Shown piece by piece: positions 51,422 to 60,633 of a DNA stretch of 64,000 bases. The stretch lies in contig NZ_VUOS01000007.1 in the NCBI RefSeq assembly GCF_009829325.1, forward strand, positions 1-64,000. Reading direction: 5' to 3'. Position 1 is the first letter of the stretch. Every line of letters starts with the position of its first letter. The translations under genes and the position numbers were made by a program. The stretch is from Nocardia sp. CY41. GTDB lineage: Bacteria > Actinomycetota > Actinomycetes > Mycobacteriales > Mycobacteriaceae. The notes beneath the pieces are model-generated. The model was not told the origin of the DNA and did no database searches. It worked only from the letters and a program-made list of their open reading frames with translations.

Positions 51422-51655
51422 ATGAAGCATGCCGGTATGCGCATCATCACCGCCGCGACGATTTCCCTGACGGCCGCGACCGCCGTCCCCGCGGCGGCAG
51501 CCGCCGAAATCACCGCCGAACCAGTCGCGGTGGTAGAAGTGCCCCCGGGCATCGTCGACGCGGTCCGAGGCGCGATCGCGAGTGTCCTGTTCTTCGGCAT
51601 CGTCGGCCTGTGCGTGGCGCGAATTCTTCCGCCCGACCAATGCCATCTGTTCTGA
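51422..51655 (+). CDS. Small exported or membrane protein
   Basis: The product is 77 residues from ATG 51422. The N-terminal signal-like helix (MRIITAATISLTAATAVPAAAAAE) is followed by a second hydrophobic helix (GAIASVLFFGIVGLCVARIL) and a short Cys-containing tail. No family is recognised. A hairpin upstream separates it from DUF3145. Confidence 0.6.
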   Translation: MKHAGMRIITAATISLTAATAVPAAAAAEITAEPVAVVEVPPGIVDAVRGAIASVLFFGIVGLCVARILPPDQCHLF

Positions 51656-51718
51656 GAGGGCAAAGCCGGCAAGGGCAGTAGGGCACGTCGTTCCTTCGTG
51701 TGGAGAGTGTGGATCCAC

Positions 51719-52948
51719 TCAGTGCGCAGCGACGCCGACTCGGTCGCACAAAGCTCGAACGTCGTCACGCATCCCGGAGGGCGGTCGTTTCCGGAGCCCG
51801 TGCAGCATGTCGCGCGCGTAGCCGTTGTATCGGATCGTCTCGGGTGCTGTGCGTGCGGACTTGTCGAGCATCGCGAAGGCGGCGACGAATTCGTCACGCT
51901 GGTAGTGGGCGCGCGCGACCTCGATGAAGTGGCGGCTTCGGCGTGGGACCGAAGTTATCCGGTCGGCGTCCAACGCCTGGGCCGCGCGTAGCCCTTCACC
52001 TGTTCGTCGCAATTCGACTCCGAGTGTCGTAGCGTGCGCTTGCATCACCGGGATCGAGAAGGATGTCTGGACGTGCCGGTAGGTGGGACCGAGCCGCTGT
52101 GCGATCCGGTCGGCCGACTCCCAATATGCCCATGCTTCGCCATAACGGCCCCGGCGTGCATGGACGTAGGCGATCTCGGCCTGAAGAGCTCCTGCTATAC
52201 CGTGCCAGTCGGCCGGTGTGTTCTCCCGATCCAGGTAGGGTTCCAGCTGTGCGATGGCGGTGCGCGCCAAGGCGATTCCTTCTTCCCAGCGGCCGGAGTC
52301 CCGCAGCGCCTGAACCATCGACCACGCGCCGCTCGCGATCAGGTACGGGTCGTCGGCCTCGTAACCTTCGTGCAGAGCGCGATCGGCGACGAGCCAGACG
52401 AGTTCCGGAGCGGGCTGGTACGCCACGAAGAAATCCGCGAGCTGGTACACCCCGGCCAGAACACGCCGAGCCGCCCGGCGACCATCGCCGCGAAGGCGCG
52501 CGGCATTCTGTGCGTCCCTGATCAGTCCGGGCAGTAGCGCACCGAGTTGCGTCCTGTGGTCGGGACTCGCATGGCGCACATGCCAGGCCTGTGCGAGCCG
52601 CAGACCCAAGTGTTCGGTGTCCACCGAGTCCTCCGCAGTCGCCAGACGATAGTCCGTCAGCGCAGATTGCACATCGGTCAAGGCCGCGTGGCGTTCCCCC
52701 GCGAATACCGCCACCGGAACCGCGTGCCCGTCTCCGGTCAACTCGGCCAGATCGTCCAGTTCCAGTGCGCGGGCGATCCGCAGCAACATCGGCAGGCGCG
52801 GACTCTGCAACCGACCGTTCTCCACGGCCTTCAACCACTCGGCGGATCGGCCGACCAAGCCCGCGAGAACTGGGCGTGACATTCCTGCCCGCTCGCGGTG
52901 CCGTCGAATCCGAGCGCCCACCGGGACGTCGTCATCCGGGCTGTACAC
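51719..52948 (-). CDS. XRE-family regulator with TPR-like C-terminus
   Basis: The product is 409 residues from GTG 52948, with AGAGGGG nine bases upstream; longer in-frame starts lack a ribosome site. The HTH (RIRRHRERAGMSRPVLAGLVGRSAEWLKAVENGRL) is followed by about 300 residues of helical repeats (GVYQLADFFVAYQPAPELVW, YLIASGAWSMVQALRDSGRWEE). This is the intact paralogue of the decayed gene at 2912-4148. Two small genes diverge from it (53171, 53542), a standing pattern for this regulator class. Confidence 0.87.
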   Translation of the reverse strand: MYSPDDDVPVGARIRRHRERAGMSRPVLAGLVGRSAEWLKAVENGRLQSPRLPMLLRIARALELDDLAELTGDGHAVPVAVFAGERHAALTDVQSALTDYRLATAEDSVDTEHLGLRLAQAWHVRHASPDHRTQLGALLPGLIRDAQNAARLRGDGRRAARRVLAGVYQLADFFVAYQPAPELVWLVADRALHEGYEADDPYLIASGAWSMVQALRDSGRWEEGIALARTAIAQLEPYLDRENTPADWHGIAGALQAEIAYVHARRGRYGEAWAYWESADRIAQRLGPTYRHVQTSFSIPVMQAHATTLGVELRRTGEGLRAAQALDADRITSVPRRSRHFIEVARAHYQRDEFVAAFAMLDKSARTAPETIRYNGYARDMLHGLRKRPPSGMRDDVRALCDRVGVAAH

Positions 52949-53170
52949 GGCTGTGCCCCTCTCGCCGCTGTTCGATAGATCAAGCGTAGCCCGATGATCT
53001 CCGCCGCAGCGGGAAGAATCGACGTCGGCCGGAGTGTATCGGGTACGAACCCTACCCGGCGAGGCCCCGAGCACTGCCTAGCGTGCTCCGCAGCCCATCG
53101 CCAGGTCGACGCCGCTTCACGTGTCCCGGCGACTGGTGCTTGCCCACAAGTCGAGCAGGGGAGCGCAGGG

Positions 53171-53545
53171 ATGAACGTGGAGAAGCGTTGTGGGACAGAC
53201 CTGTTGGGGCCGAGTGCGTTGGGTTTCATCCGGCGTGCAGTCTCTGGCGGGAACGAGGAGCGTGACAAGTGGACGATTCAGGAAATCGCCGCCACACGTG
53301 CGTATTTCGTGGCAGAGCTCGTTGTGTGCGACACGGCGGCGAGGACAGCGGCACTACTGGCGGTCGAGCATATCCGGGTGGTGGATGCGGCCGCGGTGAT
53401 CGTTCCGGGGCTGGTGCATGTGGAGCCGTTCGTCCGTGCGGTGACGGAACTATGCGACCTGATCACCCCTGAGCAGACGTATCCGCGTGGGTATCGGTGG
53501 CCGTCGCTGCTGCCCATGGACCACCCGTACCGGAGGCTGCCGTGA
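53171..53545 (+). CDS. Hypothetical protein beside the XRE regulator
   Basis: The product is 124 residues from ATG 53171. It is soluble with mixed structure (EEIAATRAYFVAELVV-type helix, HIRVVDAAAVIVPGLVHVEPF) and ends DHPYRRLP. There is no known domain. The stop overlaps the next gene's GTG as GTGA, so the two are coupled. It is likely controlled by the divergent XRE regulator. Confidence 0.6.
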   Translation: MNVEKRCGTDLLGPSALGFIRRAVSGGNEERDKWTIQEIAATRAYFVAELVVCDTAARTAALLAVEHIRVVDAAAVIVPGLVHVEPFVRAVTELCDLITPEQTYPRGYRWPSLLPMDHPYRRLP

Positions 53546-53877
53546 CCGGATGGCAGTGGCTGGTGGTCGCGGTCGGCGCGGTCGTGCTCGCTTCGCTGAT
53601 CGGCGTCGTGCTGCGGCCGGTTCGGGTGCCGGAGGGGCGCAGCGTCGGCGAGATCACCCGGCGAGTAGAGCAGGAGCGCGGCGATATGGACACAGCTCTG
53701 TGGCCGATGGGTTTTCCGCATGACCCACCGGACTACGCGATGGGTGTGGGTGAGGCGCAGATGACCATGCAGCGGCATCGCGCCTGTCGCGTGGGGGAGT
53801 GTCCGCGTAAGACGGCGGCGTGGCGGGTGCTGGTGGAGGCCGGGCGGATCAAGCCGGATGCCGGGCGGCAACGGTGA
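53542..53877 (+). CDS. Small protein with N-terminal membrane anchor
   Basis: The product is 111 residues from GTG 53542. Residues 4-27 form a membrane helix (WLVVAVGAVVLASLIGVVL). The cytosolic or exported part has RHRACRVGECPRKTAAWRVLVEAGRIKPD with two cysteines. The ACRVGECPRKTAA... segment is shared by many short Nocardia proteins next to XRE genes. The function is unknown. Confidence 0.6.
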   Translation: MTGWQWLVVAVGAVVLASLIGVVLRPVRVPEGRSVGEITRRVEQERGDMDTALWPMGFPHDPPDYAMGVGEAQMTMQRHRACRVGECPRKTAAWRVLVEAGRIKPDAGRQR

Positions 53878-53888
53878 TCGCCGGGGGC

Positions 53889-54731
53889 TCACCCGCCCAG
53901 GTGGCCGAGTACCGCGAACATCGTCACCGAGAGGTGGTAGTCGCCTTTCGCGATGCCCGCCTCCATGGTGGCGAGGAGGTCGCGCCCTTCCTCCTCGGTG
54001 ATCGCACCGCCGGTGCTCGCGGACGCGATCATCTGCATGAACAGGGGACGGGCGGTTTCCGGATTCCAGATCACCGCTTCCGATCCCATGTCGTCGATGG
54101 TGCAGCCCGCCGCGGTGAGCAGGCCGCGCAGGAGGCGGCCGGATGCGGGGTTGGGGGTGGTCGCCAGCATCGCCTTCGTCAAGCGGGCGACCACCTCGGG
54201 GTCGCCGGGGTGGGTGATAACGGTGTGCCAGTCGCTGTCGATGAGCAGCACGCGACCGCCCGGTCGCAGGACTCGGGTGATCTCGGCGGTGGCGGCCGCC
54301 GGGTCGTCGAGGTGCTGGTAGACCCGCTCGCAGCGCACGGCGTCGAAGTAATCGTCCGGGAAGGGCAACTGATAGGCGGTGCCTTCGACGAAGCGGGCCC
54401 GGCAGTCCGCGCTCTCCGCGCGCCCACGAGCGATGGCGATCATCGCGGGGTTCGGGTCGACGCCCACCGCGTCGCCATCGGGGCCGACCCGGCCGGCCAG
54501 CTCGATCACCTCGGTACCCGTGCCCGCTCCGATATCCAGTGCGCGCTCGCCCGGCTGGACGTTCAGGACTTCGTGCCCCCAAGCCCGCATACGCCGAATC
54601 CCCGGCAGTGCTGCTTGCAGATCGAGGATGCCGACGAGCGCGGCCATCGGGTCGTCGGTGCCGGGCCGCGACGCATCCGGAATCGCGTTTTCGTGAAAGG
54701 ACGGGATGGACGGCGCGGACTCGCTCGGCAT
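53889..54731 (-). CDS. SAM-dependent methyltransferase
   Basis: The product is 280 residues from ATG 54731. It is a class I methyltransferase with motif I ALDIGAGTGTEVIELA, acidic motif II in AVGVDPNP and the motif III region VLRPGGRVLLIDSDW. UbiE/Coq5-like spacing suggests a small-molecule substrate. It is convergent with the small genes at 53542, eleven bases apart. Confidence 0.9.
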   Translation of the reverse strand: MPSESAPSIPSFHENAIPDASRPGTDDPMAALVGILDLQAALPGIRRMRAWGHEVLNVQPGERALDIGAGTGTEVIELAGRVGPDGDAVGVDPNPAMIAIARGRAESADCRARFVEGTAYQLPFPDDYFDAVRCERVYQHLDDPAAATAEITRVLRPGGRVLLIDSDWHTVITHPGDPEVVARLTKAMLATTPNPASGRLLRGLLTAAGCTIDDMGSEAVIWNPETARPLFMQMIASASTGGAITEEEGRDLLATMEAGIAKGDYHLSVTMFAVLGHLGG

Positions 54732-55087
54732 ATCACGACAGTAACCGCGCACCGCTACTGACGACAGCGCCCCGGTCCTGGTCGACTTCGGTTACGCGGC
54801 GGCCGGCGATCGTCGTCGACCTCGACGACAGGCTGCGCGAAGCCGCCGAACGCGGCCGGCTCGGCGAGGTCGACGGCCTCCAGATCACCCTCGACGCAGC
54901 GAACCAGAAGCTCATCCAGATGCGGAAGATCCGCTCGTAGGCCCGCCAAGTCGACCTCCCAGCACCCGCGCTGCCATAGATCACCGTCCGGCGCGCGCTC
55001 GACACGGTCCGGCCCACGGATTCGACCAACGTCATGACCGAAATCCGCTAGCAGTGCCCGGCGCCCCGGACGCAAGAATGAAACGTT
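54732..55087. other. Region without a confidently called gene
   Basis: A plus-strand frame ends at 54940 with DLDDRLREAAERGRLGEVDG and DAANQKLIQMRKIRS, which looks protein-like but has no start or family. The opposite strand is also open over 54755-55075. Either could be a gene remnant. The promoter for the lipoprotein gene must lie near its end. Confidence 0.3.
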
Positions 55088-56107
55088 ATGCGCTCAACCA
55101 CCCTGACCGTCATAGTGACGATGGCGGCAGTCCTGCTGACAGGATGCTCTATACCGACACGAGGCCCCGACCAAGCCGAGCGTGACAACTGGTCACGCGT
55201 GATCGAAACTGCCATCCAGGCTCTTCCCGGGGTGATCGATGCGTCACATCTGTTCGATTACGAGGGCAAGTCCCGCACGTACCATTCCAGGCTCGAAGTG
55301 CAGCTCGAGGATGGCGCCACACCGGACGAGGCCGCGTCTGTGGTGCGTGCCATGGGCGTCCAGCAGCTTCCGCCGCACTACCAAGGCGACCAGACCGAGG
55401 TCTACATCGACCGAAGGACGGACTCTTATTATGCGAATTGGCGGTTCGGTCGGGACGTGAGCAGGGAAGCCGACACGGCACACACCTGGGTGAGAGTCTC
55501 GGCCCCCGGCGCACAGGTGGGCTGGAGGTCAATCGGCATCGACACGATGAGGAACGATATCGGCGTTGCCGCGGGCTCCGAGGCCGAACCCCACCGTGCC
55601 ACCGCGGCGATGCGCCGAATCATCCAGGACTTCCCTGAACTGGCATTCAGCTACTGGACGGTGTCCACCGTTCATGAGGAGAGCGGGTTCAAGAATCACT
55701 CGAGCCTGGAACCCGGGTGGCTCAACACGGACCGCCCATTCCGCTTCCCGTACAACCGACCCCGCTTCCCGTCCAACGGTGAACTCGAGATGTGGGAGTG
55801 GTTCCTGACCGATCAACCCACCCCGTTCTTCGTCGAGATTTCCGTATACGACCCGCCCGGCAGAGCGGGCCGCACCCTGGACGTCGCGATATACCCTCCT
55901 GTCGGTCAGCAATTCACCGCCGCGCAGGCAACACAACTCGCCGAACGGCATCTTCCCTACTTGGCCCAGCCCGGTGCCGTGGTCGACTACACGATCGAAA
56001 CGCGCAACGGCCCGGTTTTCAAGGTCTTCGTCGGCGGTTGCCAGAAACCCTGGCGCGATGTCTTACCGGAGTCGCAGCCCTACGCGCGTCAGTACGAACG
56101 CTGCTAG
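55088..56107 (+). CDS. Lipoprotein of unknown function
   Basis: The product is 339 residues from ATG 55088. It has a type II signal peptide with lipobox LLTGC (Cys20). The mature part has IETAIQALPGVIDASHLFDYEGKS and repeated ferredoxin-like beta-alpha units, resembling other short Nocardia lipoproteins. The C-terminus has paired cysteines (VGGCQKP and YERC). It is anchored on the outer face of the plasma membrane. It has no clear operon partner. Confidence 0.75.
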   Translation: MRSTTLTVIVTMAAVLLTGCSIPTRGPDQAERDNWSRVIETAIQALPGVIDASHLFDYEGKSRTYHSRLEVQLEDGATPDEAASVVRAMGVQQLPPHYQGDQTEVYIDRRTDSYYANWRFGRDVSREADTAHTWVRVSAPGAQVGWRSIGIDTMRNDIGVAAGSEAEPHRATAAMRRIIQDFPELAFSYWTVSTVHEESGFKNHSSLEPGWLNTDRPFRFPYNRPRFPSNGELEMWEWFLTDQPTPFFVEISVYDPPGRAGRTLDVAIYPPVGQQFTAAQATQLAERHLPYLAQPGAVVDYTIETRNGPVFKVFVGGCQKPWRDVLPESQPYARQYERC

Positions 56108-56281
56108 GCCGTGTCTCAGTAGCGGTTTGTGTGTCGTCACCGGCTGGCTGAACACACTCGATTCGGCATCAGCGAGGATTCGGAGGCCGTACCGGAGGAA
56201 CTCGCGAGTGGCGATCCGCTGGTCCCAGGCTACCTGCCGTCGGATTTGTCAGCCGGTGCGATTGGTCGGGAGAAATCGTAG

Positions 56282-56563
56282 TCAGCTCGTCCAGCTGTAG
56301 GCATCGGTGATCGAGCGGCCCGGTAGCGCGCTGGGGAGCAGCGGTAGCGCGGTGTCGCGCAGCGCTGTCAGTGCCGGTGACGTCCAGTGCGCCGGAGCGC
56401 CGACCCGGCGTGAGAGCCGGGCGATCGTCTGGGTGCGCGGCTTGCGGAGGCGGTCGTATCGCGCCAGTCCCGCCTCTACTCCGAGGGTGTCCACGGTCGT
56501 GGCCAGGATCTGCCGAGTTTCGGTAGCGGAATATTCGCCGGGGATCGCGGCGGCGCCGCCAGG
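56282..56563 (-). pseudogene. C-terminal remnant of an FAD-dependent monooxygenase
   Basis: About 93 codons are open on the minus strand. They read YSATETRQILATTVDTLGV, LARYDRLRKPRTQTIARLSRR and TALRDTALPLLPSALPGRS, ending YSWTS. The YxxxRxPRTxxIxxxSRRxG pattern is the end of flavin monooxygenases (PHBH-fold). The FAD-binding N-terminus is missing and an in-frame stop lies at 56564-56566. The flanks 56108-56281 and 56567-56735 show no gene, so the rest was lost by deletion. Confidence 0.65.
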
Positions 56564-56735
56564 TCACGCGATCGTGGGTAGACCCGCGTGCCGTGTGGGA
56601 AGCCGCCCTGACACCGTTTGTCGCGGATTTCGACGGGTAACACCTGGTCGGCTCGCGGTTTCGATGATTGGTTCGGCGCGGAGAGTTTCCTGTCTCGGCA
56701 GCGTCGACCGGCCCGACTGCAGAGGGAGCGTCCAG

Positions 56736-57554
56736 ATGACCGATTCCGGCTCCGCGGATCTCAAGCGGCGGCATCGCGCGATGTGGGCACTGGGCGACTA
56801 CTCGTCCATCGCCACCGAAGTCATCCCGGAACTGGGCCTGCGCCTGGTCGAGGCCGCCCGCATCGGCCCTGGTCAGCGGGTGCTGGATGTCGCGGCCGGA
56901 TCCGGCAACGCCGCCATCCCGGCCGCGGAGGCCGGCGCGGAGGTCGTGGCGAGCGATCTCACGCCGGAGTTGTTCGAAGCAGGCAGGCGAATCGCCGCCG
57001 CGCGGGGCGTCCAGTTGCAGTGGCAGGAAGCCGACGCCGAGGCGTTGCCCTACGCCGACGCCGAATTCGACGCCGTGATCTCCTGTGTCGGCGTCATGTT
57101 CGCACCCTTCCACCAAGCGGCCGCGGACGAACTGGTGCGTGTGGCCAAACCGGGCGGCACGATCGGGCTGATCAACTGGACGCCCACCGGCTTCATCGGG
57201 CAGATGTTCGCCACGATGAAACCGTTCGCTCCGCCGCCTCCGCCCGGCGCGCAGCCGCCCCCACTGTGGGGCGACGAGGCGCACGTGCGGTCGCTGTTGG
57301 GCGATCGCGTCGCCGATCTGGAGTTACGCCGCGAGAACGCGGTCATCGACCGTTTCGCCGACGGCGCCGAGTTCCGGGACTTCTTCAAGTCCTACTACGG
57401 ACCGACGGTCGCGGTGTACAAGGCCAATGCGGAGGAACCCGACCGGATCGCGCAATTGGACGAGGCACTCGCCGAACTCGCCACCCGGTACGACCGCGGT
57501 AACGGGCGGATGGAGTGGGAGTACCTGTTGGTTACCGCACGCCGGTCGGGCTGA
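56736..57554 (+). CDS. SAM-dependent methyltransferase
   Basis: The product is 272 residues from ATG 56736 behind AGAGGGAG. Motif I is VLDVAAGSGNAAIPAAE, then VVASDLTPELF, ADAEALPYADAEFDAVISC and VRVAKPGGTIGLINW. The C-terminal part (PPPPPGAQPPPLWGDEAHV) is proline-rich, as in methyltransferases of natural-product or antibiotic-resistance loci. It is next to the monooxygenase remnant, which may once have shared a pathway. Confidence 0.9.
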   Translation: MTDSGSADLKRRHRAMWALGDYSSIATEVIPELGLRLVEAARIGPGQRVLDVAAGSGNAAIPAAEAGAEVVASDLTPELFEAGRRIAAARGVQLQWQEADAEALPYADAEFDAVISCVGVMFAPFHQAAADELVRVAKPGGTIGLINWTPTGFIGQMFATMKPFAPPPPPGAQPPPLWGDEAHVRSLLGDRVADLELRRENAVIDRFADGAEFRDFFKSYYGPTVAVYKANAEEPDRIAQLDEALAELATRYDRGNGRMEWEYLLVTARRSG

Positions 57555-57614
57555 TCGGTCGGGCCCGGCGCTATTCGTGCGCCGTTCGCTTCGGAACGCA
57601 GAAACCGCCGCCGT

Positions 57615-58337
57615 TCAGACGCCGGGGCGGGCCGGACGATGGCGCGTCGGATCGAACTGTTCGAAGTAGGACTCGCCCACGGCGAACATTCCGCGTTGCG
57701 GCAGCCAGAACTCACCCAATCTCGCTTGTTCGGCGAGTGGTCCCGGAGGGCCGATGTCGATTCCGTCGATCCGGGCAGTGCTCTTCTCGACGGTCCACAG
57801 CATCCGCGGATTGGCCAAGAACCATTGCCCGTTCGGGGAAGTACCGCTGAGCTGGACCCGCCCGACGCCGAGCGCCGGACCCGCCACCCGCGACATGAGC
57901 GACAAAACGGCAGGACGTCGCCACAAAGCGGCAGGCATCATCCGGCTCATACTCGTCATCGCCTTCGTCGCCGCCGATCGGCCCAGTTCGAGATCCCACA
58001 CGATCTTGTCGCCGACCCGCACCGTGAATGCGGACGGTCCCGTCCAGTCGACCGAAATGTTTTCGACCCGTGCGTCTTCGAGCGCTGATCCGAAGTAGCG
58101 GGCGCAGCTGGTCGCCGGGGAGACACTGCTGTAGATCACCCATTCGGCGTCGGGGTCGCGATGCCACACCGCGTCGTATCCGGCACCGACCGAGCTGGCA
58201 GGGAAATGCCGCAGTGCCAGGTAGTGGCCGCTGGCGAAGGGCAATCCCATCACCCCGTAGCCGGAAAATCGTTCCTCGTCCGTACCCGGGGGGAGCGCTT
58301 TGTCCATTGCGGCGATCGAGCGCGGGCTGTCGGTCAT
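57615..58337 (-). CDS. Conserved hypothetical protein
   Basis: The product is 240 residues from ATG 58337, behind GAGGAGG (58344-58350 region). It has DERFSG-like and beta-rich segments (LPFASGHYLALRHFPASSVG, AEWVIYSSVSPATSC, NISVDWTGPSAFTVRVGDKI) and a helix MTSMSRMMPAALWRRPAVL. It looks like a lipocalin/acetoacetate-decarboxylase-type beta protein, but I do not recognise the family. No signal peptide. Confidence 0.7.
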   Translation of the reverse strand: MTDSPRSIAAMDKALPPGTDEERFSGYGVMGLPFASGHYLALRHFPASSVGAGYDAVWHRDPDAEWVIYSSVSPATSCARYFGSALEDARVENISVDWTGPSAFTVRVGDKIVWDLELGRSAATKAMTSMSRMMPAALWRRPAVLSLMSRVAGPALGVGRVQLSGTSPNGQWFLANPRMLWTVEKSTARIDGIDIGPPGPLAEQARLGEFWLPQRGMFAVGESYFEQFDPTRHRPARPGV

Positions 58338-58374
58338 CGCAGCCTCCTCGAGGAGTGGGCTCGTGCCGATTATT

Positions 58375-58950
58375 TTACGTCCGCCGCAGAGTTTCGTGTC
58401 TGCCGCAGCGGCCGGGCCGCTGGTCGTGGTCGCCGGTGGGAACCCAGTACCGCCGTGCCGGACCGAGCGGGGTGTCCACGATCCGCTCGAGGACGCCGCC
58501 GCGGTGCTCGATGGTTTTCGCGGAGGCGACGTTGTCGGCCGCGCAGACGATCAGCACCCGGTCCATGCCCAGCTTCTCCGCTTCGCCGAGCATCCGGCTC
58601 AGGGCCCAGGTGGCCAGGCCGCGTCGGCGCGCGGACGGTCGGATGCCGTAGCCGATGTGACCGGCCCACCGCACGAAGTCGTCGAACCCGTGCCGCAGAG
58701 CGATCCCGCCCAGCACCCGGTCGTCCTCCACGATCCATCGGTAGGTGCACCGCGCCCGGCCGGTCTCGGCCCACGCCTGACTCGATTCGTCGGCCAGCCG
58801 GGCCACCCAGGCCGCGAAACCGGTCGGCGAACGCACTTCGTCGTACGGCCGCAGTCCGAAGCCGTCCTCGTGCGGGCCGGGACCCCACTCGTCGTGTGCC
58901 TCGAGCCAGGCCGTATGCAGACGTGTCGTCGGAGCGATCAACGTGGGCAT
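58375..58950 (-). CDS. GNAT-family N-acetyltransferase
   Basis: The product is 191 residues from ATG 58950. Acetyl-CoA binding is by IGYGIRPSARRRGLATWALSRML (the R/Q-x-x-G-x-G/A motif). VLIVCAADNVASAKTIEHRGG and RRYWV complete the fold. It resembles ribosomal-protein-type acetyltransferases. The substrate is unknown. It runs with the preceding hypothetical gene, 37 bases apart. Confidence 0.88.
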   Translation of the reverse strand: MPTLIAPTTRLHTAWLEAHDEWGPGPHEDGFGLRPYDEVRSPTGFAAWVARLADESSQAWAETGRARCTYRWIVEDDRVLGGIALRHGFDDFVRWAGHIGYGIRPSARRRGLATWALSRMLGEAEKLGMDRVLIVCAADNVASAKTIEHRGGVLERIVDTPLGPARRYWVPTGDHDQRPGRCGRHETLRRT

Positions 58951-58993
58951 ATCGCGACGATACCGAGCCGACTGCCCCTGATCACGGCAACAG

Positions 58994-59551
58994 ATGCGCG
59001 GAACGAGCCGCTGGAAACGCCGCCGCCCGGCGCGCCTGTCCCGACTGGTCGCCGGCCTTTGGAAGTATCCGATCGTGCCGGATTGGGTGGAGGTGATCCT
59101 CGATCGTGAGTCGCTGCACGCCGGCGACGACGCGGTTTCGCACGGTCAGCGCTGGATGTTCCCGGCCGTCTCCACGATCTACGACTTGGTGATCTGGATC
59201 GCTGGGCGATATGTGCCGAGGCTGCCAGGGGTGCACCACTGGGAGTTGTTCGTGGATTCGGACAACACCCACGAGGGCTGGATTCCGAGAGGAAGCACGG
59301 GTTGGCCGCACCGGGGTTGCCCCCTCGGCGTCCTGTACACGCATACCCACGATGTGGGGCCTGTCGAGGAGCTGAAAGACAAAGTCTCGCTGTACCTTCC
59401 AGGACATTGGCAACTGGGCGGGCTCGCCCGCTCCGCGCGCCTCGAAGTGACGGCTGGGCATACCTACGGGAATCCCGCCGAACCGCTGGAAATCGGCACG
59501 ATCTACGCCGACTCGTCCTTCGAGGGCGGCAGGCCCATCCGGGTGGACTGA
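58994..59551 (+). CDS. Hypothetical protein
   Basis: The product is 185 residues from ATG 58994. It has a basic N-terminus (RWKRRRPARLSRL), WVEVILDRESLHAGDDAVSH and a C-terminal beta region (YLPGHWQLGGLARSARLEV, GNPAEPLEIGTIYADSS). I do not recognise the family. The composition and length support a real gene. Confidence 0.6.
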   Translation: MRGTSRWKRRRPARLSRLVAGLWKYPIVPDWVEVILDRESLHAGDDAVSHGQRWMFPAVSTIYDLVIWIAGRYVPRLPGVHHWELFVDSDNTHEGWIPRGSTGWPHRGCPLGVLYTHTHDVGPVEELKDKVSLYLPGHWQLGGLARSARLEVTAGHTYGNPAEPLEIGTIYADSSFEGGRPIRVD

Positions 59552-59638
59552 GAGTGCTGTCGGAAGGTGGCGGCGGACCGGCCGCGCTGCGGAGCACCGG
59601 GAATCGCGCTGTCGGCTTCCGGCCGCCATCGGTCCTCC

Positions 59639-60073
59639 TCAGCGTGGGGTCAGCACCAAGACCGGGATCTCGCGAGTGGTTTTGCGCTGGTACTCGGCGT
59701 AGGGCGGGTATACGGCGACGGCGCGCTCCCACCACAGCGCCTTCTCCGCACCGAAGACTTCGCGAGCGGTGTAGTCGTTGCAAACGGTGGCGTCCTGCAA
59801 TTCGACATGGGGGTCGGCGAGGATGTTGTAGTACCAGACCGGGTGGGTGGGTGCTCCGGCCAGTGACGCGACCGCGGCGTATTCGCCGTTGTGCTCGATC
59901 CGCATCAAGGGTGTCTTGCGGAGCTTGCCGGTCTTTCTGCCGATGGTGGTCAGGAGAACCACGGGCATGCCCATGACCGTCGTGCCTTCCGTACCACCGG
60001 ACCTCATGATCAGTTCGGCCTGGTCGGCGGCCCATCCCGCGGTGCCGCGTCGGTATTCTCCGTGCAATGGCAT
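59639..60073 (-). CDS. Deazaflavin (F420)-dependent nitroreductase-family protein
   Basis: The product is 144 residues from ATG 60073. It is a DDN-type split beta-barrel: [47 protein letters not shown] is the F420-binding signature. Such enzymes reduce quinones, nitro compounds or aflatoxins with F420H2. It lies ten bases below the SnoaL-like gene, likely one operon. Confidence 0.9.
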   Translation of the reverse strand: MPLHGEYRRGTAGWAADQAELIMRSGGTEGTTVMGMPVVLLTTIGRKTGKLRKTPLMRIEHNGEYAAVASLAGAPTHPVWYYNILADPHVELQDATVCNDYTAREVFGAEKALWWERAVAVYPPYAEYQRKTTREIPVLVLTPR

Positions 60074-60083
60074 GGCTCGGCCC

Positions 60084-60536
60084 TTACCGGTCGAGCGGGG
60101 TGGGGTCGGTGTCCGCACTGCGCAGCGGTGACACTCCGACGGGAGTGTTCTGCGCCGCCGCCAACCACCACCGGCCATCACGTTCGACCAGCACGTACAT
60201 CGCCATCTCGGAGAACCCGTCGGGATCGGTCGCTTGCCTGCGAATTTGGGTCACCACCACATCGGGCGTGGGCGCCATGGCGGCGACCACCTCGAATCGT
60301 GAGGGAGGGGCCACCTCGGCCGCCATCAGGCGGTGATGCAGCGCGTTCAGCTCGGCCCAACCGGTCACGCTGGCCCCGAAAGGGCTCCCCCACAGGACAT
60401 CGGCCGCGAAGGCGGAGTCGTACCCGTCGGCGTCGCCCGCGGCGCCGGCTCGCTGTAATCCCGCGGCGAATTCGGTCGCCACCCGGCGGGCTGTGCCCAC
60501 GCGCTCGGAGTCGCCCACTGTGGGTCGAGTAGACAT
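60084..60536 (-). CDS. SnoaL-like/NTF2-fold protein
   Basis: The product is 150 residues from ATG 60536. It has an NTF2-like cone fold with [32 protein letters not shown] and [21 protein letters not shown]. It may be an isomerase/hydroxylase or a ligand-binding protein. It is the first gene of a unit with the F420-type enzyme and divergent from a TetR gene. Confidence 0.85.
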   Translation of the reverse strand: MSTRPTVGDSERVGTARRVATEFAAGLQRAGAAGDADGYDSAFAADVLWGSPFGASVTGWAELNALHHRLMAAEVAPPSRFEVVAAMAPTPDVVVTQIRRQATDPDGFSEMAMYVLVERDGRWWLAAAQNTPVGVSPLRSADTDPTPLDR

Positions 60537-60567
60537 TTTCGGTCCTATCGTAGAGTTCGGGCTAATT

Positions 60568-60615
60568 CGAGTACAACGTACTCGATATAGCCCCCGCAAT
60601 TCAAGTACGATGTAC
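60568..60615. promoter_or_regulatory. Two TetR-type operators between tetR and the SnoaL-F420 operon
   Basis: CGAGTAC and GTACTCG are separated by AAC (60568-60584). A second, weaker copy has GTAC repeats around GAT (60605-60615). The spacing and position in the divergent gap fit repression of both directions by the adjacent TetR. Confidence 0.65.
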
Positions 60616-60633
60616 GCGAGAAAGAGGAGGTCC

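Noticed and set aside
54755..55075. Possible 106-residue minus-strand gene
   Set aside because: The opposite strand is equally open, there is no ribosome site or motif, and the two frames cannot both be real; left as unresolved.
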